64,000 bases of DNA. Source: Saccharothrix sp. ALI-22-I (GTDB lineage Bacteria; Actinomycetota; Actinomycetes; Mycobacteriales; Pseudonocardiaceae). Made by a program: the position numbers and the translations under genes. Location: assembly GCF_001984175.1 (NCBI RefSeq), contig NZ_MTQP01000053.1, positions 62,001-126,000 of the forward strand, given 5' to 3'. A model generated the notes under the pieces. The model made no database searches. It was given only the letters and a program-made list of their open reading frames with translations, and was not told the DNA's origin. Numbering within the stretch: position 1 is the first letter of the stretch; the number at the start of each line of letters is the position of its first letter. Shown piece by piece: positions 14,069-23,390 of this stretch.

Positions 14069-15303
14069 CCGAGGCCGTTGACGCCCCCGACCGTCCCAGG
14101 GTGATCCTGGGCGTGGGCGGGGGCATCGCCGCGTACAAGGCGTGCGAGGTACTGCGCCGGCTCACCGAGTCCGGCCACGCCGTGCGCGTGGTGCCAACGG
14201 AGGGCGCGCTGGAGTTCGTCGGCGCGGCCACGTTCGAGGCGCTGTCCGGTCAGCCCGTGCAGACCGGCGTGTTCGAGGACGTGCCGTCGGTGCCGCACGT
14301 GAAGCTGGGGCAGACCGCCGACCTGGTCGTCGTCGCGCCCGCCACGGCGAACCTGATCGCCAAGGCGGCCGGCGGCTTGGCCGACGACCTGCTCACCAAC
14401 ACGCTGCTGACCGCGCGCTGCCCGGTCCTGCTCGTCCCGGCGATGCACACCGAGATGTGGGAGCACCCGGCGACGCAGGCCAACGTGGCGCTGCTGCGCT
14501 CCCGCGGCGTGATCGTCGCCGAACCGGCCAGCGGCAGGCTGACCGGCAAGGACACCGGCAAGGGCAGGCTGCCCGAGCCCGCCGAGATCGTCGAGCTGGC
14601 CCGGTTGCTGCTGGCGCGCCCCGACGCGCTGCCGCGCGATCTGGAAGGCGCGCACGTGGCCGTGTCGGCCGGCGGCACCCGTGAGCCGCTGGACCCGGTG
14701 CGCTTCCTGGGCAACCGCTCGTCCGGCCGGCAGGGCTTCGCGCTCGCCCGCGTGGCCGCCCAGCGCGGCGCACGGGTGACGCTCGTCGCCGCGCACACCG
14801 CGGACCTGGTCGCACCCGCCGGCGTGGACGTCGTGCGCGTCGGCTCGGCGCTGGAACTGCGGGACGCGATGCACTCGGTCGCCGCCGCGGCGGACGTGAT
14901 CGTGATGGCCGCGGCCGTCGCGGACTTCCGACCGCTGGACCTGGTCCAGCACAAGATCAAGAAGACCGACCGCGACCCCGACCCGGTCGCGCTCACCCGC
15001 AACCCGGACATCCTGGCCGAACTGGTCGCCGCGCGGCGACCCGGGCAGGTCGTCGTGGGGTTCGCCGCCGAGACCGGCGACGGCGAGACCAGCGTGATCG
15101 AGTACGGTCGCGCGAAGCTCAAGCGCAAGGGCTGCGACTGGCTCGTGGTCAACGCCGTCGGTGACGGTCGCGCGTTCGAGGTCGAGGACAACGCCGGTTG
15201 GCTGTTGTCCGCCGACGGGGCGGAGACGCCCATCCCGCACGGTTCGAAGGCGCAACTGGCGTCCGCACTGTGGGATGCCGTAGCTCCGACCGTCGATCGG
15301 TGA
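14065..15303 (+). CDS. coaBC: Bifunctional phosphopantothenoylcysteine decarboxylase / phosphopantothenate-cysteine ligase
   Basis: CoaBC performs two consecutive steps of coenzyme A synthesis. The N-terminal CoaC half (about residues 1-190) is an FMN flavoprotein starting [19 protein letters not shown]. Its substrate motif reads PAMHTEMW, where many bacteria have PAMNxxMW. The CoaB half (about residues 195-412) starts [17 protein letters not shown] and contains the conserved KIKKTD. The protein is 412 residues, the normal size. Its GTG overlaps the rpoZ stop. Confidence 0.94.
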   Translation: MTEAVDAPDRPRVILGVGGGIAAYKACEVLRRLTESGHAVRVVPTEGALEFVGAATFEALSGQPVQTGVFEDVPSVPHVKLGQTADLVVVAPATANLIAKAAGGLADDLLTNTLLTARCPVLLVPAMHTEMWEHPATQANVALLRSRGVIVAEPASGRLTGKDTGKGRLPEPAEIVELARLLLARPDALPRDLEGAHVAVSAGGTREPLDPVRFLGNRSSGRQGFALARVAAQRGARVTLVAAHTADLVAPAGVDVVRVGSALELRDAMHSVAAAADVIVMAAAVADFRPLDLVQHKIKKTDRDPDPVALTRNPDILAELVAARRPGQVVVGFAAETGDGETSVIEYGRAKLKRKGCDWLVVNAVGDGRAFEVEDNAGWLLSADGAETPIPHGSKAQLASALWDAVAPTVDR

Positions 15304-15365
15304 CCGTGCGTGCCGAACGCTGAGTAAGCTTCACCCATTCGCAGATCGGACAGTTAGGGAGTGTC

Positions 15366-16568
15366 GTGAGCCAGCACAGCAGCAGGCTGTTCACCAGTGA
15401 GTCGGTGACCGAGGGGCACCCGGACAAGATCTGCGATGCCATCAGCGACTCGATCCTCGACGCGCTGCTGGCCAAGGACCCGCGGTCGCGCGTCGCGGTG
15501 GAGACGATGGTCACCACCGGTCAGGTGCACGTGGCGGGCGAGGTCACCACCGAGGCCTACGCGGACATCCCGTCGATCGTGCGGGACAAGATCGTCGAGA
15601 TCGGCTACGACTCGTCGGCCAAGGGCTTCGACGGGTACTCGTGCGGCGTGAACGTCGCGATCGGCTCGCAGTCGCCGGACATCGCGCAGGGCGTGGACAC
15701 CGCGTTCGAGAAGCGGGTCGAGGGCACCGAGGACGAGATCGCCAAGCAGGGCGCGGGCGACCAGGGCCTGATGTTCGGCTACGCCTGCACGGACACCCCC
15801 GAGCTGATGCCGCTGCCGATCGCGCTGGCGCACCGGCTGTCGCGCCGGCTGACCGCGGTCCGCAAGGACGGCACGGTCCCCTACCTGCGGCCGGACGGCA
15901 AGACGCAGGTCACCATCGAGTACGCGGGCGACCAGCCCGTGCGGCTGGACACCGTGGTGGTGTCCACGCAGCACGCGGACGGGATCGACCTGGAGAAGCT
16001 GCTGGGTGTCGACGTGCGCGAGCACGTGGTGGCCCCGGAGGTCGCGGCGCTCGGCCTGGACACCACCGACGTGCGGCTGCTGGTCAACCCGACCGGCCGG
16101 TTCGTCATCGGCGGTCCGATGGGCGACGCGGGCCTGACCGGCCGCAAGATCATCGTGGACACCTACGGCGGCATGGCCCGGCACGGCGGCGGCGCGTTCT
16201 CCGGCAAGGACCCGTCGAAGGTGGACCGGTCCGCGGCGTACGCGATGCGCTGGGTGGCGAAGAACGCGGTGGCCGCGGGTCTGGCCACGCGCATCGAGGT
16301 GCAGGTGGCGTACGCCATCGGCAAGGCCGCCCCGGTGGGTCTGTTCGTGGAGACCTTCGGCACCGAGACGGTGGACCCGACGAAGATCCAGCAGGCCATC
16401 AGCGAGGTCTTCGACCTGCGCCCGGCCGCGATCATCCGCGACCTGGACCTGCTGCGCCCGATCTACGGCCCGACCGCCGCGTACGGCCACTTCGGCCGCA
16501 CCGACGTCGAACTCCCCTGGGAGAGCACGGACCGCGCGAACGACCTGCGCTCCGCCGCAGGTGCGTGA
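15366..16568 (+). CDS. metK: S-adenosylmethionine synthetase
   Basis: MetK makes S-adenosylmethionine from methionine and ATP. The 400-residue protein has the N-terminal signature [16 protein letters not shown], the [12 protein letters not shown] motif and the [16 protein letters not shown] loop with phosphate-binding lysines. All conserved residues seem present. The GTG at 15366 follows AGGGAG (15355-15360). The 62-base gap after coaBC is too short for a SAM riboswitch. The next gene begins eight bases before the metK stop. Confidence 0.96.
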   Translation: MSQHSSRLFTSESVTEGHPDKICDAISDSILDALLAKDPRSRVAVETMVTTGQVHVAGEVTTEAYADIPSIVRDKIVEIGYDSSAKGFDGYSCGVNVAIGSQSPDIAQGVDTAFEKRVEGTEDEIAKQGAGDQGLMFGYACTDTPELMPLPIALAHRLSRRLTAVRKDGTVPYLRPDGKTQVTIEYAGDQPVRLDTVVVSTQHADGIDLEKLLGVDVREHVVAPEVAALGLDTTDVRLLVNPTGRFVIGGPMGDAGLTGRKIIVDTYGGMARHGGGAFSGKDPSKVDRSAAYAMRWVAKNAVAAGLATRIEVQVAYAIGKAAPVGLFVETFGTETVDPTKIQQAISEVFDLRPAAIIRDLDLLRPIYGPTAAYGHFGRTDVELPWESTDRANDLRSAAGA

Positions 16569-17928
16569 CGGTCTAGCCGACCGCCTGCTCCACGGTGAGG
16601 CCGTCGACTTCGACGGCGCCGAACTACCCGCGTCGCTGATCCGGGACCTGCTGACCGATGAACTCGATCAGCGTGGTCTCCGGATCAGCGGCGCGCGTGT
16701 TTCGGGGCAGGTGGACCTGTCCGACATCGTGGTCTCGCGACCGCTGGTCCTGCGGGACTGCCGGGTCGACGAACCCGTGCTGCTGGACCGGGCGCGGCTC
16801 ACGTCGCTGGACCTGAGCGGCCTGGTCGCGCCGGCCGTGTCGGCGCCGTGGCTGAAGCTGGACCACTACCTGCTGATGAAGAACGCCCGGCTGGCTGTCG
16901 AAGGCGACGACTGGGCCCTCGACCTGGGTGAAGCGTCGATCGGCAGCCACGTCAGCCTGTCCGGGTCGCACTTGCGATCCGAACGCTCCTACACCGTGCA
17001 CGCGGTGAAACTGCGCACCGGCAGCCACGTGTACCTCGGCGACGTCCGGGCGTCCGGCACGGTCCGGTTCGACGGCGCGCGGCTGGGCGGGAACCTCGAC
17101 TGCCGCGGCGCGCACCTGCACTCCGAGCGTGATTCGGCGTTGCTCGGGGTGGACATGCAGGTGGACGACAGCGTGTTCCTCAGCGGCGGCTTCCGGGCCA
17201 CCACCGGGTCCGACCGGTACGCGGCGGTGCGCATCCGCGGGGCCCGCATCGGCGGGCAGCTGGTGCTGCGCGGCGGTGAGTTCGCCGGGGCGGTCGCGCT
17301 GGACGTGAAACAGGTCCGGGCCGGTATGGAGGTGCTGTTCCCGCCAGACTGCCTCGACGGCCAGGTCGAGTTGGACGGCCTGACCTACGCGGGCCCGCCG
17401 CGCGACGCGACGGTGGACGAGTGGCTGGACATGCTGGCCCGGCGGACGCCGGTGTACGCCAGCCAGCCCTACGGCCAACTCGCCGCCGCGTGCCAGGCGG
17501 CCGGCAACGAGCGCGACGTGCGGCGCATCCGGGTCGCGCAGCAGCGGGACCTGCTCCGCCGCGGCCGGCTGACCAGGTGGGGCCGGGTGTGGCACCGGAT
17601 CACCGGGGCGACGGTCGGGTACGGCTACCGGCCCGCCGTCGCGCTGCTGTGGCTGCTCGGCACGCTGGCCGTGGCGGTCGGACTGGTCGCCGGGGTGGCC
17701 GGGCCGGCCGGGCTGGTGCGGTCGTGTTCCACGGTCGATCAGATCGGGCACGCGCTGAACGCCGTGACGCCGCTGGCGAAACCCGAAGGCGTGCGCTGCC
17801 AGGTCGTCACGTCCAGCGGCCTCGGCCAGGCCGTGGTGATCTCGACGTGGTTGCTGCAGATGTTGGCGTGGGCCTTCGCGACGTTGTTCGTCGCCGGCTT
17901 CACCGGCTTGGTCCGCAAGACCTCCTGA
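16561..17928 (+). CDS. Beta-helix membrane protein of an actinomycete family of unknown function
   Basis: This protein of 455 residues has two parts. Residues about 30-265 consist of imperfect repeats such as [14 protein letters not shown] and [15 protein letters not shown], with glycine and small residues at regular spacing. This suggests a right-handed beta-helix related to pentapeptide repeats. Near the C terminus are two membrane helices (about residues 360-385 and 425-450), after a [12 protein letters not shown] motif. Similar Streptomyces proteins are often labelled membrane-associated oxidoreductase, but I see no cofactor motif. The GTG start overlaps metK by eight bases. It interrupts the metK-priA order of relatives. 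Confidence 0.7.
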   Translation: MRDGLADRLLHGEAVDFDGAELPASLIRDLLTDELDQRGLRISGARVSGQVDLSDIVVSRPLVLRDCRVDEPVLLDRARLTSLDLSGLVAPAVSAPWLKLDHYLLMKNARLAVEGDDWALDLGEASIGSHVSLSGSHLRSERSYTVHAVKLRTGSHVYLGDVRASGTVRFDGARLGGNLDCRGAHLHSERDSALLGVDMQVDDSVFLSGGFRATTGSDRYAAVRIRGARIGGQLVLRGGEFAGAVALDVKQVRAGMEVLFPPDCLDGQVELDGLTYAGPPRDATVDEWLDMLARRTPVYASQPYGQLAAACQAAGNERDVRRIRVAQQRDLLRRGRLTRWGRVWHRITGATVGYGYRPAVALLWLLGTLAVAVGLVAGVAGPAGLVRSCSTVDQIGHALNAVTPLAKPEGVRCQVVTSSGLGQAVVISTWLLQMLAWAFATLFVAGFTGLVRKTS

Positions 17929-17957
17929 GTTCACCCGCGGGCGTTAGACAGCACGTC

Positions 17958-19355
17958 ATGTCGGGTTCGCGTCGCACGCTGCTCACCGCCGCCGTGGCGG
18001 GCTCCCTGCTGCCGCCGTCGGTGCACGAGGCGTTGACCCGACAGCCGCGCCCGGGTGGGCTGTCGGCCATCGAGCACGTCGTGCTGCTCGTGCTGGAGAA
18101 CCGGTCGTTCGACCGGAACGGAGTGCTGCCGTTCCACTACGAACTCGCGGACACCTTCACGGTGTGCGACGCCTACCACTGCTCGGCGCCCACCTCCACC
18201 GGCCCGAACCGCGACTACTCCGAATCCACCCACGCCGGCCGTTCGTGGACGACCTACGCCGAGCGCCTCCGGGACGCCGGGAAGTCGTGGCGGGTCTATC
18301 AGGAGTGGGGGGAGTCGACGGCGTCGTTCCGGGCCGATGTCGAGGCCGGCCGGCTGCCTGAGGTGTCGTACCTGGTGCCTTCCCCGGTGGACTCCGAGCA
18401 CCCCGGCGCGTCCTCGCCGGCCGCGAGCGCTTCGCTGACCTACCAGGTGCTGGACGCGTTGGCGTCGGTGCCGGAGGTGTGGGACTCGACCGCGTTGTTC
18501 ATCACCTACGACGAGAACGACGGGTACTTCGACCACGTGCGGCCGCCACGGTCGCCGCGGCCGCCGCGTGAGGCGGCCGACGAGCACGCGGGGGACTTGC
18601 CGCTGGGGTTGGGGCCGCGGGTGCCGATGGTGGTGGTGTCGCCGTGGTCGGTCGGCGGGTACGTGGACTCCCAGGTGTTCGACCACTCGTCCACGACCCG
18701 GTTCCTGGAGCGGTGGCTCGGGGTGTCGGCGCCGGAGATCAGCGCCTGGCAGCGGACCGTGTGCGGCGACTTGACCTCGGCGTTCGACTTCGTCCGGCGG
18801 GCACGGCGGATGCCGGAGCAGGAGCCGGGGGTGCGGCCGGCCCGTCCGCTGCCGTACCAGCCGGACGCGTGCGGGGTGGTGGTCGGCGGGGAGGTGCGGT
18901 TGGCGCTGCGGAACTCGGGGGACGAGAGCGTGCACCTGGCGCTGTACCCGTACGCGGGGGAGTTCGAGTTCCCGGTGCACTTCGACGTGCGGTCCTCGGT
19001 CGACGTCGCGGTGCCGTTCGGCGAGCGGTACCGGTTCACCGTGGTGGGGCCGAACGGGTTCCGGCGCGAGTTCGGCGGGGTCCGGGACGAGTCGGTGGCG
19101 GTGGAGTCGGCGGTGCACGGGCACAGCCGGGTGTTGTCGGTGACGTTGGCGAACTCGGGGACGTCGGACGTGACGTTCTCCGTGGTGGGCGACGGGCGGG
19201 ACTTCAAGGTGACCGTGCGGCCGGGGAAGCGGCGGCTGCTGCCGTGGCTGACCGCGTTCCGGCACGGCTGGTACGACCTGGCGGTGTCCTGCGACGGGTT
19301 CCACCGCAGGTTGGCGGGGCACGTGGAGAACGGGCGGGAGAGCGTGTCCGGGTGA
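17958..19355 (+). CDS. Minimal Tat-exported phospholipase C/phosphoesterase-like protein
   Basis: The 465-residue protein belongs to the non-haemolytic phospholipase C/acid phosphatase superfamily. A twin-arginine signal (SRRTLLTAAVAGS) opens it. Catalytic-domain landmarks are ENRSFD (residues 47-52), LADTFTVCDAYHCS, PNRDY and TYDENDGYFDHV near residue 185. Two C-terminal beta domains follow (about residues 300-465), as in bacterial PLCs. The stretch normally found between ENRSFD and PFHYxLADxFT, roughly 90 residues, is missing, and a second stretch after VYQEWGES is shortened. The reading frame is intact, so this is a compact variant and not an obvious pseudogene. Substrate unknown. Confidence 0.8.
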   Translation: MSGSRRTLLTAAVAGSLLPPSVHEALTRQPRPGGLSAIEHVVLLVLENRSFDRNGVLPFHYELADTFTVCDAYHCSAPTSTGPNRDYSESTHAGRSWTTYAERLRDAGKSWRVYQEWGESTASFRADVEAGRLPEVSYLVPSPVDSEHPGASSPAASASLTYQVLDALASVPEVWDSTALFITYDENDGYFDHVRPPRSPRPPREAADEHAGDLPLGLGPRVPMVVVSPWSVGGYVDSQVFDHSSTTRFLERWLGVSAPEISAWQRTVCGDLTSAFDFVRRARRMPEQEPGVRPARPLPYQPDACGVVVGGEVRLALRNSGDESVHLALYPYAGEFEFPVHFDVRSSVDVAVPFGERYRFTVVGPNGFRREFGGVRDESVAVESAVHGHSRVLSVTLANSGTSDVTFSVVGDGRDFKVTVRPGKRRLLPWLTAFRHGWYDLAVSCDGFHRRLAGHVENGRESVSG

Positions 19356-19371
19356 TCACCCGTTCGTGATC

Positions 19372-19406
19372 TTGCCTGGCTCGAACACGTGTTCGATACT
19401 GGTGTC
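19372..19406 (+). promoter_or_regulatory. priA promoter with perfect LexA (SOS) box
   Basis: TTGCCT (19372-19377) and GATACT (19395-19400) are 17 bases apart, a good -35/-10 pair. Six bases after the -10 lies the GTG at 19407, so the mRNA is probably leaderless. The perfect 16-bp palindrome TCGAACACGTGTTCGA (19381-19396) fills the spacer and touches the -10. It fits the actinobacterial LexA box TCGAAC-N4-GTTCGA. LexA bound here would block RNA polymerase, which implies SOS control of priA. Confidence 0.7.
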
Positions 19407-21476
19407 GTGACCGCACGTCCGACGAACCAGCCCATCCGACCACCACCCGGGTCGCGAGCGGCCACCCCGGTCTCTGGTAGACCTCCACTCGTGGCGGGCA
19501 AGGCGACTACCAGGCGCGGTGAGCAGGTTCCCGCCGCCTCGCTGCCGGTTGCCCGCGTGTGCGTGGACGTGCCGCTGGCGCACCTGGACCGGCCGTTCGA
19601 CTACCAGGTGTCCACCGAGCAGGACGCGGACGCGGTGCCCGGCTGCCGGGTCCGGGTGCGGTTCGCCGGGCAGTTGGTGGACGGCTACCTGCTGGAGCGG
19701 GTCGAGTCGTCGGAGTACGGCCGCAAGCTGACCTTCCTGGACCGGGTGATCTCGCCCGAGCCGGTGCTGTCGCCCGAGGTCGCGGAGCTGGCGCGGGTGG
19801 TGGCCGACCGGTACGCGGGGTCGCTGATCGACGTGCTGCGGATGGCGATCCCACCCCGGCACGCGCGCGTCGAGGCCAAGCCGTCGGCCGAACCGGCTCC
19901 GCTGCCCGAGCCGCCGTCGGACGAGGGGTGGTCGCGCTACCCGTTCGGCCCGAACCTGCTGGACGCGCTGCGCTCCGGCCGGGCCGCGCGGGCGGTGTGG
20001 CAGGCGCTGCCCGCCGAGGACTGGCCCGCCCGGCTGGCCGAGGCGGCGGCGTCGGTGGCCAGTACCGGCAAGGGCGCGCTGGTGGTCGTGCCCGACCACC
20101 GCGACCTGGCCCGGCTGCAGCAGGCGTGCGCGGCGCTGGTGGGCGAGGCGGGCGTGGTGACGCTGTCGGCCGACCTCGGGCCGTCCGAGCGGTACAAGCG
20201 GTGGCTGGCCGTGCGGCGCGGTGCGGTGCGGGTGGTGCTCGGCACGCGCGGGGCGTCCTTCGCGCCGGTGCACGACCTGGGCCTGGTGGCGGTGTGGGAC
20301 GACGGCGACGACCTGCACGCCGAGCCGAGGATGCCGTACCCGAACGTCCGCGACGTGCTGGTGCAGCGCTCGCACCTGACCGGCGCGTCCCTGCTGATCG
20401 GCGGCTTCGCCCGGACCGCCGAAGCCCAACTGCTGGTCGACAGCGGCTGGGCGCACGAGGTGGTGGCGGCCCGCGACACGCTGCGGGCGGTGGCGCCGCG
20501 GGTGGCGGCCGTGGGCGACAACGAGTGGCAGGAGGTGAAGGACGCGGCGGCGAGATCGGCCCGGCTCCCGTCGATCGCCTTCGACGCGGCCCGCGCCGCC
20601 CTGACCGCCGACACCCCGGTCCTCATCCAGGTGCCCCGGCGCGGCTACGTGCCCGCCCTGGCCTGCGGCCAATGCCGGGCCCCGGCGCGGTGCCGCCGTT
20701 GCGCGGGGCCGTTGGCGCTGCCGGGCGGCACCCAGGACGGTGTGCCCAGGCCCGCGTACTGCCGGTGGTGCGGCGCGACCGAAGCGGCGTACCGCTGCCC
20801 GAACTGCGGTTCCCGCAGGCTGCGCGGCCAGATCATCGGCGCCCGCCGCACCGCGGAAGAGCTGGGACGCGCGTTCAGCGGGGTCCCGGTCCGCACGTCG
20901 GGCGGCGACGAGGTGCTGTCCGCGGTCCCGAACGGCCGATCCCTGGTGGTGGCTACCCCGGGCGCGGAACCGGTGGCCGAAGGGGGCTACGGAGCGGCCC
21001 TGCTCCTGGACGGCTGGGCCCTGCTGGGCCGGGCCGACCTGCGGGCCGCGGAGGAAACGCTGCGCCGCTGGATGACCGCGGCGGCCTTGGTCCACGCGGC
21101 GGGCCGGGTGGTCGTGGTGGCCGATTCCGCGCTGGCCCCGGTCCAGGCCCTGGTCCGCTGGGACCCGGTGTGGCACGCCCGGCAGGAGTTGGCGGCCAGA
21201 GCGGAACTGGGCTTCCCGCCGGCCGTGCGGATGGCGACGGTGGACGGCTCCCCGGACGCCCTGGCCGGCGTCCTGGAGGAACTGACCCTGCCGCGAACGG
21301 GGGAAATCCTGGGCCCGGTACCGCTGTCCGAGGACAAGGAACGCGCCCTGGTGCGGGTGTCCCGAGCGGAAGGCCGGGCCCTGGCCACGATCCTGGCCGA
21401 CGTGCTGGCCGTGCGGAGCGCCCGGAAGGAACCGGACGTCGTCCGGGTGAAACTGGACCCGCTGGAGGTCCTCTAG
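19407..21476 (+). CDS. priA: Primosomal protein N' (PriA), helicase-inactive actinobacterial form
   Basis: PriA recognises stalled forks and reloads the replication machinery. This 689-residue version keeps the DNA-binding N-terminal domain (VCVDVPLAHLDRPFDYQV). It also keeps eight zinc-binding cysteines in four pairs: CGQC, CRRC, CRWC and CPNC. The Walker A site is lost (VASTGKGALVVVPDH), and the DEEH-type Walker B box reads WDDGDD. It is thus probably not an ATP-driven helicase, as known for actinobacterial PriA. The GTG at 19407 is preferred over the GTG at 19389, which lies inside the LexA box; a later GTG at 19491 is possible. Confidence 0.9.
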   Translation: MTARPTNQPIRPPPGSRAATPVSGRPPLVAGKATTRRGEQVPAASLPVARVCVDVPLAHLDRPFDYQVSTEQDADAVPGCRVRVRFAGQLVDGYLLERVESSEYGRKLTFLDRVISPEPVLSPEVAELARVVADRYAGSLIDVLRMAIPPRHARVEAKPSAEPAPLPEPPSDEGWSRYPFGPNLLDALRSGRAARAVWQALPAEDWPARLAEAAASVASTGKGALVVVPDHRDLARLQQACAALVGEAGVVTLSADLGPSERYKRWLAVRRGAVRVVLGTRGASFAPVHDLGLVAVWDDGDDLHAEPRMPYPNVRDVLVQRSHLTGASLLIGGFARTAEAQLLVDSGWAHEVVAARDTLRAVAPRVAAVGDNEWQEVKDAAARSARLPSIAFDAARAALTADTPVLIQVPRRGYVPALACGQCRAPARCRRCAGPLALPGGTQDGVPRPAYCRWCGATEAAYRCPNCGSRRLRGQIIGARRTAEELGRAFSGVPVRTSGGDEVLSAVPNGRSLVVATPGAEPVAEGGYGAALLLDGWALLGRADLRAAEETLRRWMTAAALVHAAGRVVVVADSALAPVQALVRWDPVWHARQELAARAELGFPPAVRMATVDGSPDALAGVLEELTLPRTGEILGPVPLSEDKERALVRVSRAEGRALATILADVLAVRSARKEPDVVRVKLDPLEVL

Positions 21477-21557
21477 CGCGCCTCGACTCCCCGTTTGTGG
21501 GTGGAACCAGGCCAGTGGGTGGTTCTGGTTTCCGCCGGCGAGGAGTAGAAGGGAACG

Positions 21558-23339
21558 ATGCTCCGGTCGACTGTCGCCAGCGTCCTCGCATCACTCCTCA
21601 TCGCACCGCTCCTGCCCGCCACCGCCCAAGCCGCCACCGAAGCGCCCCGCGTCCCCGAGGCGGTGGGTGCCGGCGGGGTGGTCTCCAGCGTCGATCCCGA
21701 CGCCTCGCAGATCGGCATCGACGTCCTGCGCCGCGGCGGCAACGCCGTGGACGCCGCGGTCGCGGTGGCCGCCGCGTTGGGCGTCACCGATCCGTTCTCG
21801 GCGGGCATCGGCGGTGGCGGGTTCTTCGTCCACTACGACGCCCACACCAAGAAGGTGTCCACCCTGGACGGCAGGGAGACGGCGCCCGCCTCCGCCGACG
21901 AGAACCTGTTCGTCGAGAACGGCAGCCCGATCCCGTTCCCCGAGGCCGTGACCAGCGGTTTGTCGGTGGGCGTGCCGGGCACGCCGCGGACGTGGCAGCG
22001 GGCGTTGCAGCGGTGGGGCACGTGGTCGCTGGACAAGACCGTCCGGCCCGCCGAGGACCTGGCCCGGCGCGGCTTCACCGTCGACGCCACGTTCAACCGC
22101 CAGGTCACCGACAACGCCGCCCGGTTCGCCGACTTCACCTCGACCCGCGCGCTCTACCTGCCCGACGGCACCCCGCCGGCGATCGGCAGCACCTTCCGCA
22201 ACCCCGACCTCGCCGACACCTACCGTGAGCTGCGCGAGGACGGCGTGAACGCGCTCTACCGCGGTGACGTCGGCCGCGACGTGGTCCAAGCCGTCCGGCA
22301 GCCACCGGTCGCGCCCGGCGTGACCCGCAACGTCCGGCCCGGCGACATGACCATGTCCGACCTCGGCGGGTACAACGCCCCGCTGCGCGAACCCACCCGC
22401 ACCCGGTACCGCGACCTCGACGTGTTCAGCATGGCCCCGCCGTCGTCCGGCGGCACGACCGTCGGCGAGGCGTTGAACATCCTGGAGACGACCGACCTGT
22501 CGAAGGAAACCCAGGTCCAGTACCTGCACCGGTTCCTGGAGGCCAGCCGGCTGTCCTTCGCCGACCGCAACCGGTGGGTGGGCGATCCGACGTTCAGCGA
22601 CGTGCCTACCCAGGAGTTGCTGTCGCAGCGCTTCGCCGACAGCCGGGCCTGCCTCATCTCCCCGACCCAGGCCATGACCAGCCCCGTCGCCCCCGGCGAT
22701 CCGCGCAACCCGGTCCCGTGCGCGACGGTCGGAGCGCCCGCCGCCACCCCGTACGAGGGCACGGACACCACGCACCTCACGGTGGCCGACCGCTGGGGCA
22801 ACATGGTCGCCTACACGTTGACCATCGAGCAGGAGGGCGGCAGCGGCATCGTGGTGCCGGGCCGCGGGTTCCTGCTCAACAACGAGCTGACCGACTTCTC
22901 CTTCACCCCGGTGACGCCGGGCGTGCCGGACCCGAACCTGCCCGACGCCGGCAAGCGCCCGCGCTCGTCCATGTCGCCGACCATCGTGCTGCACCACGGC
23001 AAGCCGGTGCTGGCCTTGGGCTCACCGGGCGGCGCGAGCATCATCACCACCGTCCTCCAGGTGCTGACCCAGCGGCTGGACCGGGGCCTGCGCCTGGTCG
23101 ACGCCATCGCCGCACCGCGCGCGTCCCAGCGCAACGGCACCAACACGCAGGCCGAGGTCGCGTTCCTCGGCACCGCGGAAGCCGAGGCGTTGCGCGGCCT
23201 GGGCCACACCTTCGCCTCGACCAACGAGATCGGCGCGGTCACCGCGGTCGAACGCCTCCCCGACGGCCGCTGGCGTGCGGCAGCCGAGACGTCCAGGCGC
23301 GGCGGTGGTGCAGCCAGGGTCGTCTGGTCGTCCCCGTGA
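21558..23339 (+). CDS. ggt: Secreted gamma-glutamyltransferase
   Basis: GGT transfers or hydrolyses the gamma-glutamyl group of glutathione and related peptides and matures by self-cleavage. The 593-residue precursor has a signal peptide ending near residue 25 (PATAQAA). The large-subunit motif GGNAVDAAVAVAAALGV lies near residue 61. Cleavage should occur before T404 in GTDTTHLTVAD, making T404 the nucleophile. The small subunit contains PRSSMSPTIV and LGSPGGASI. Actinomycetes mostly use mycothiol, so the natural substrate is uncertain. The 81-base gap after priA contains the repeat GGAACCAG / CTGGTTTCC (21503-21533). Confidence 0.93.
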   Translation: MLRSTVASVLASLLIAPLLPATAQAATEAPRVPEAVGAGGVVSSVDPDASQIGIDVLRRGGNAVDAAVAVAAALGVTDPFSAGIGGGGFFVHYDAHTKKVSTLDGRETAPASADENLFVENGSPIPFPEAVTSGLSVGVPGTPRTWQRALQRWGTWSLDKTVRPAEDLARRGFTVDATFNRQVTDNAARFADFTSTRALYLPDGTPPAIGSTFRNPDLADTYRELREDGVNALYRGDVGRDVVQAVRQPPVAPGVTRNVRPGDMTMSDLGGYNAPLREPTRTRYRDLDVFSMAPPSSGGTTVGEALNILETTDLSKETQVQYLHRFLEASRLSFADRNRWVGDPTFSDVPTQELLSQRFADSRACLISPTQAMTSPVAPGDPRNPVPCATVGAPAATPYEGTDTTHLTVADRWGNMVAYTLTIEQEGGSGIVVPGRGFLLNNELTDFSFTPVTPGVPDPNLPDAGKRPRSSMSPTIVLHHGKPVLALGSPGGASIITTVLQVLTQRLDRGLRLVDAIAAPRASQRNGTNTQAEVAFLGTAEAEALRGLGHTFASTNEIGAVTAVERLPDGRWRAAAETSRRGGGAARVVWSSP

Positions 23340-23345
23340 CGTCCT

Positions 23346-23390
23346 GAAGCGCGGTCCCACCCGACCCCCGGACGGGTGGGACCGCGCTTC
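23346..23390. terminator. Strong bidirectional terminator after ggt
   Basis: A perfect 18-bp inverted repeat pairs 23346-23363 (starting GAAGCGCGGTCCC) with 23373-23390 (ending GGGACCGCGCTTC) around a nine-base loop. It lies seven bases after the ggt stop and directly abuts the stop of the convergent gene, so it can end transcription both ways. Confidence 0.9.

Noticed and set aside
15304..15365. SAM riboswitch before metK
   Set aside because: The 62-base gap is too short and shows no riboswitch core.
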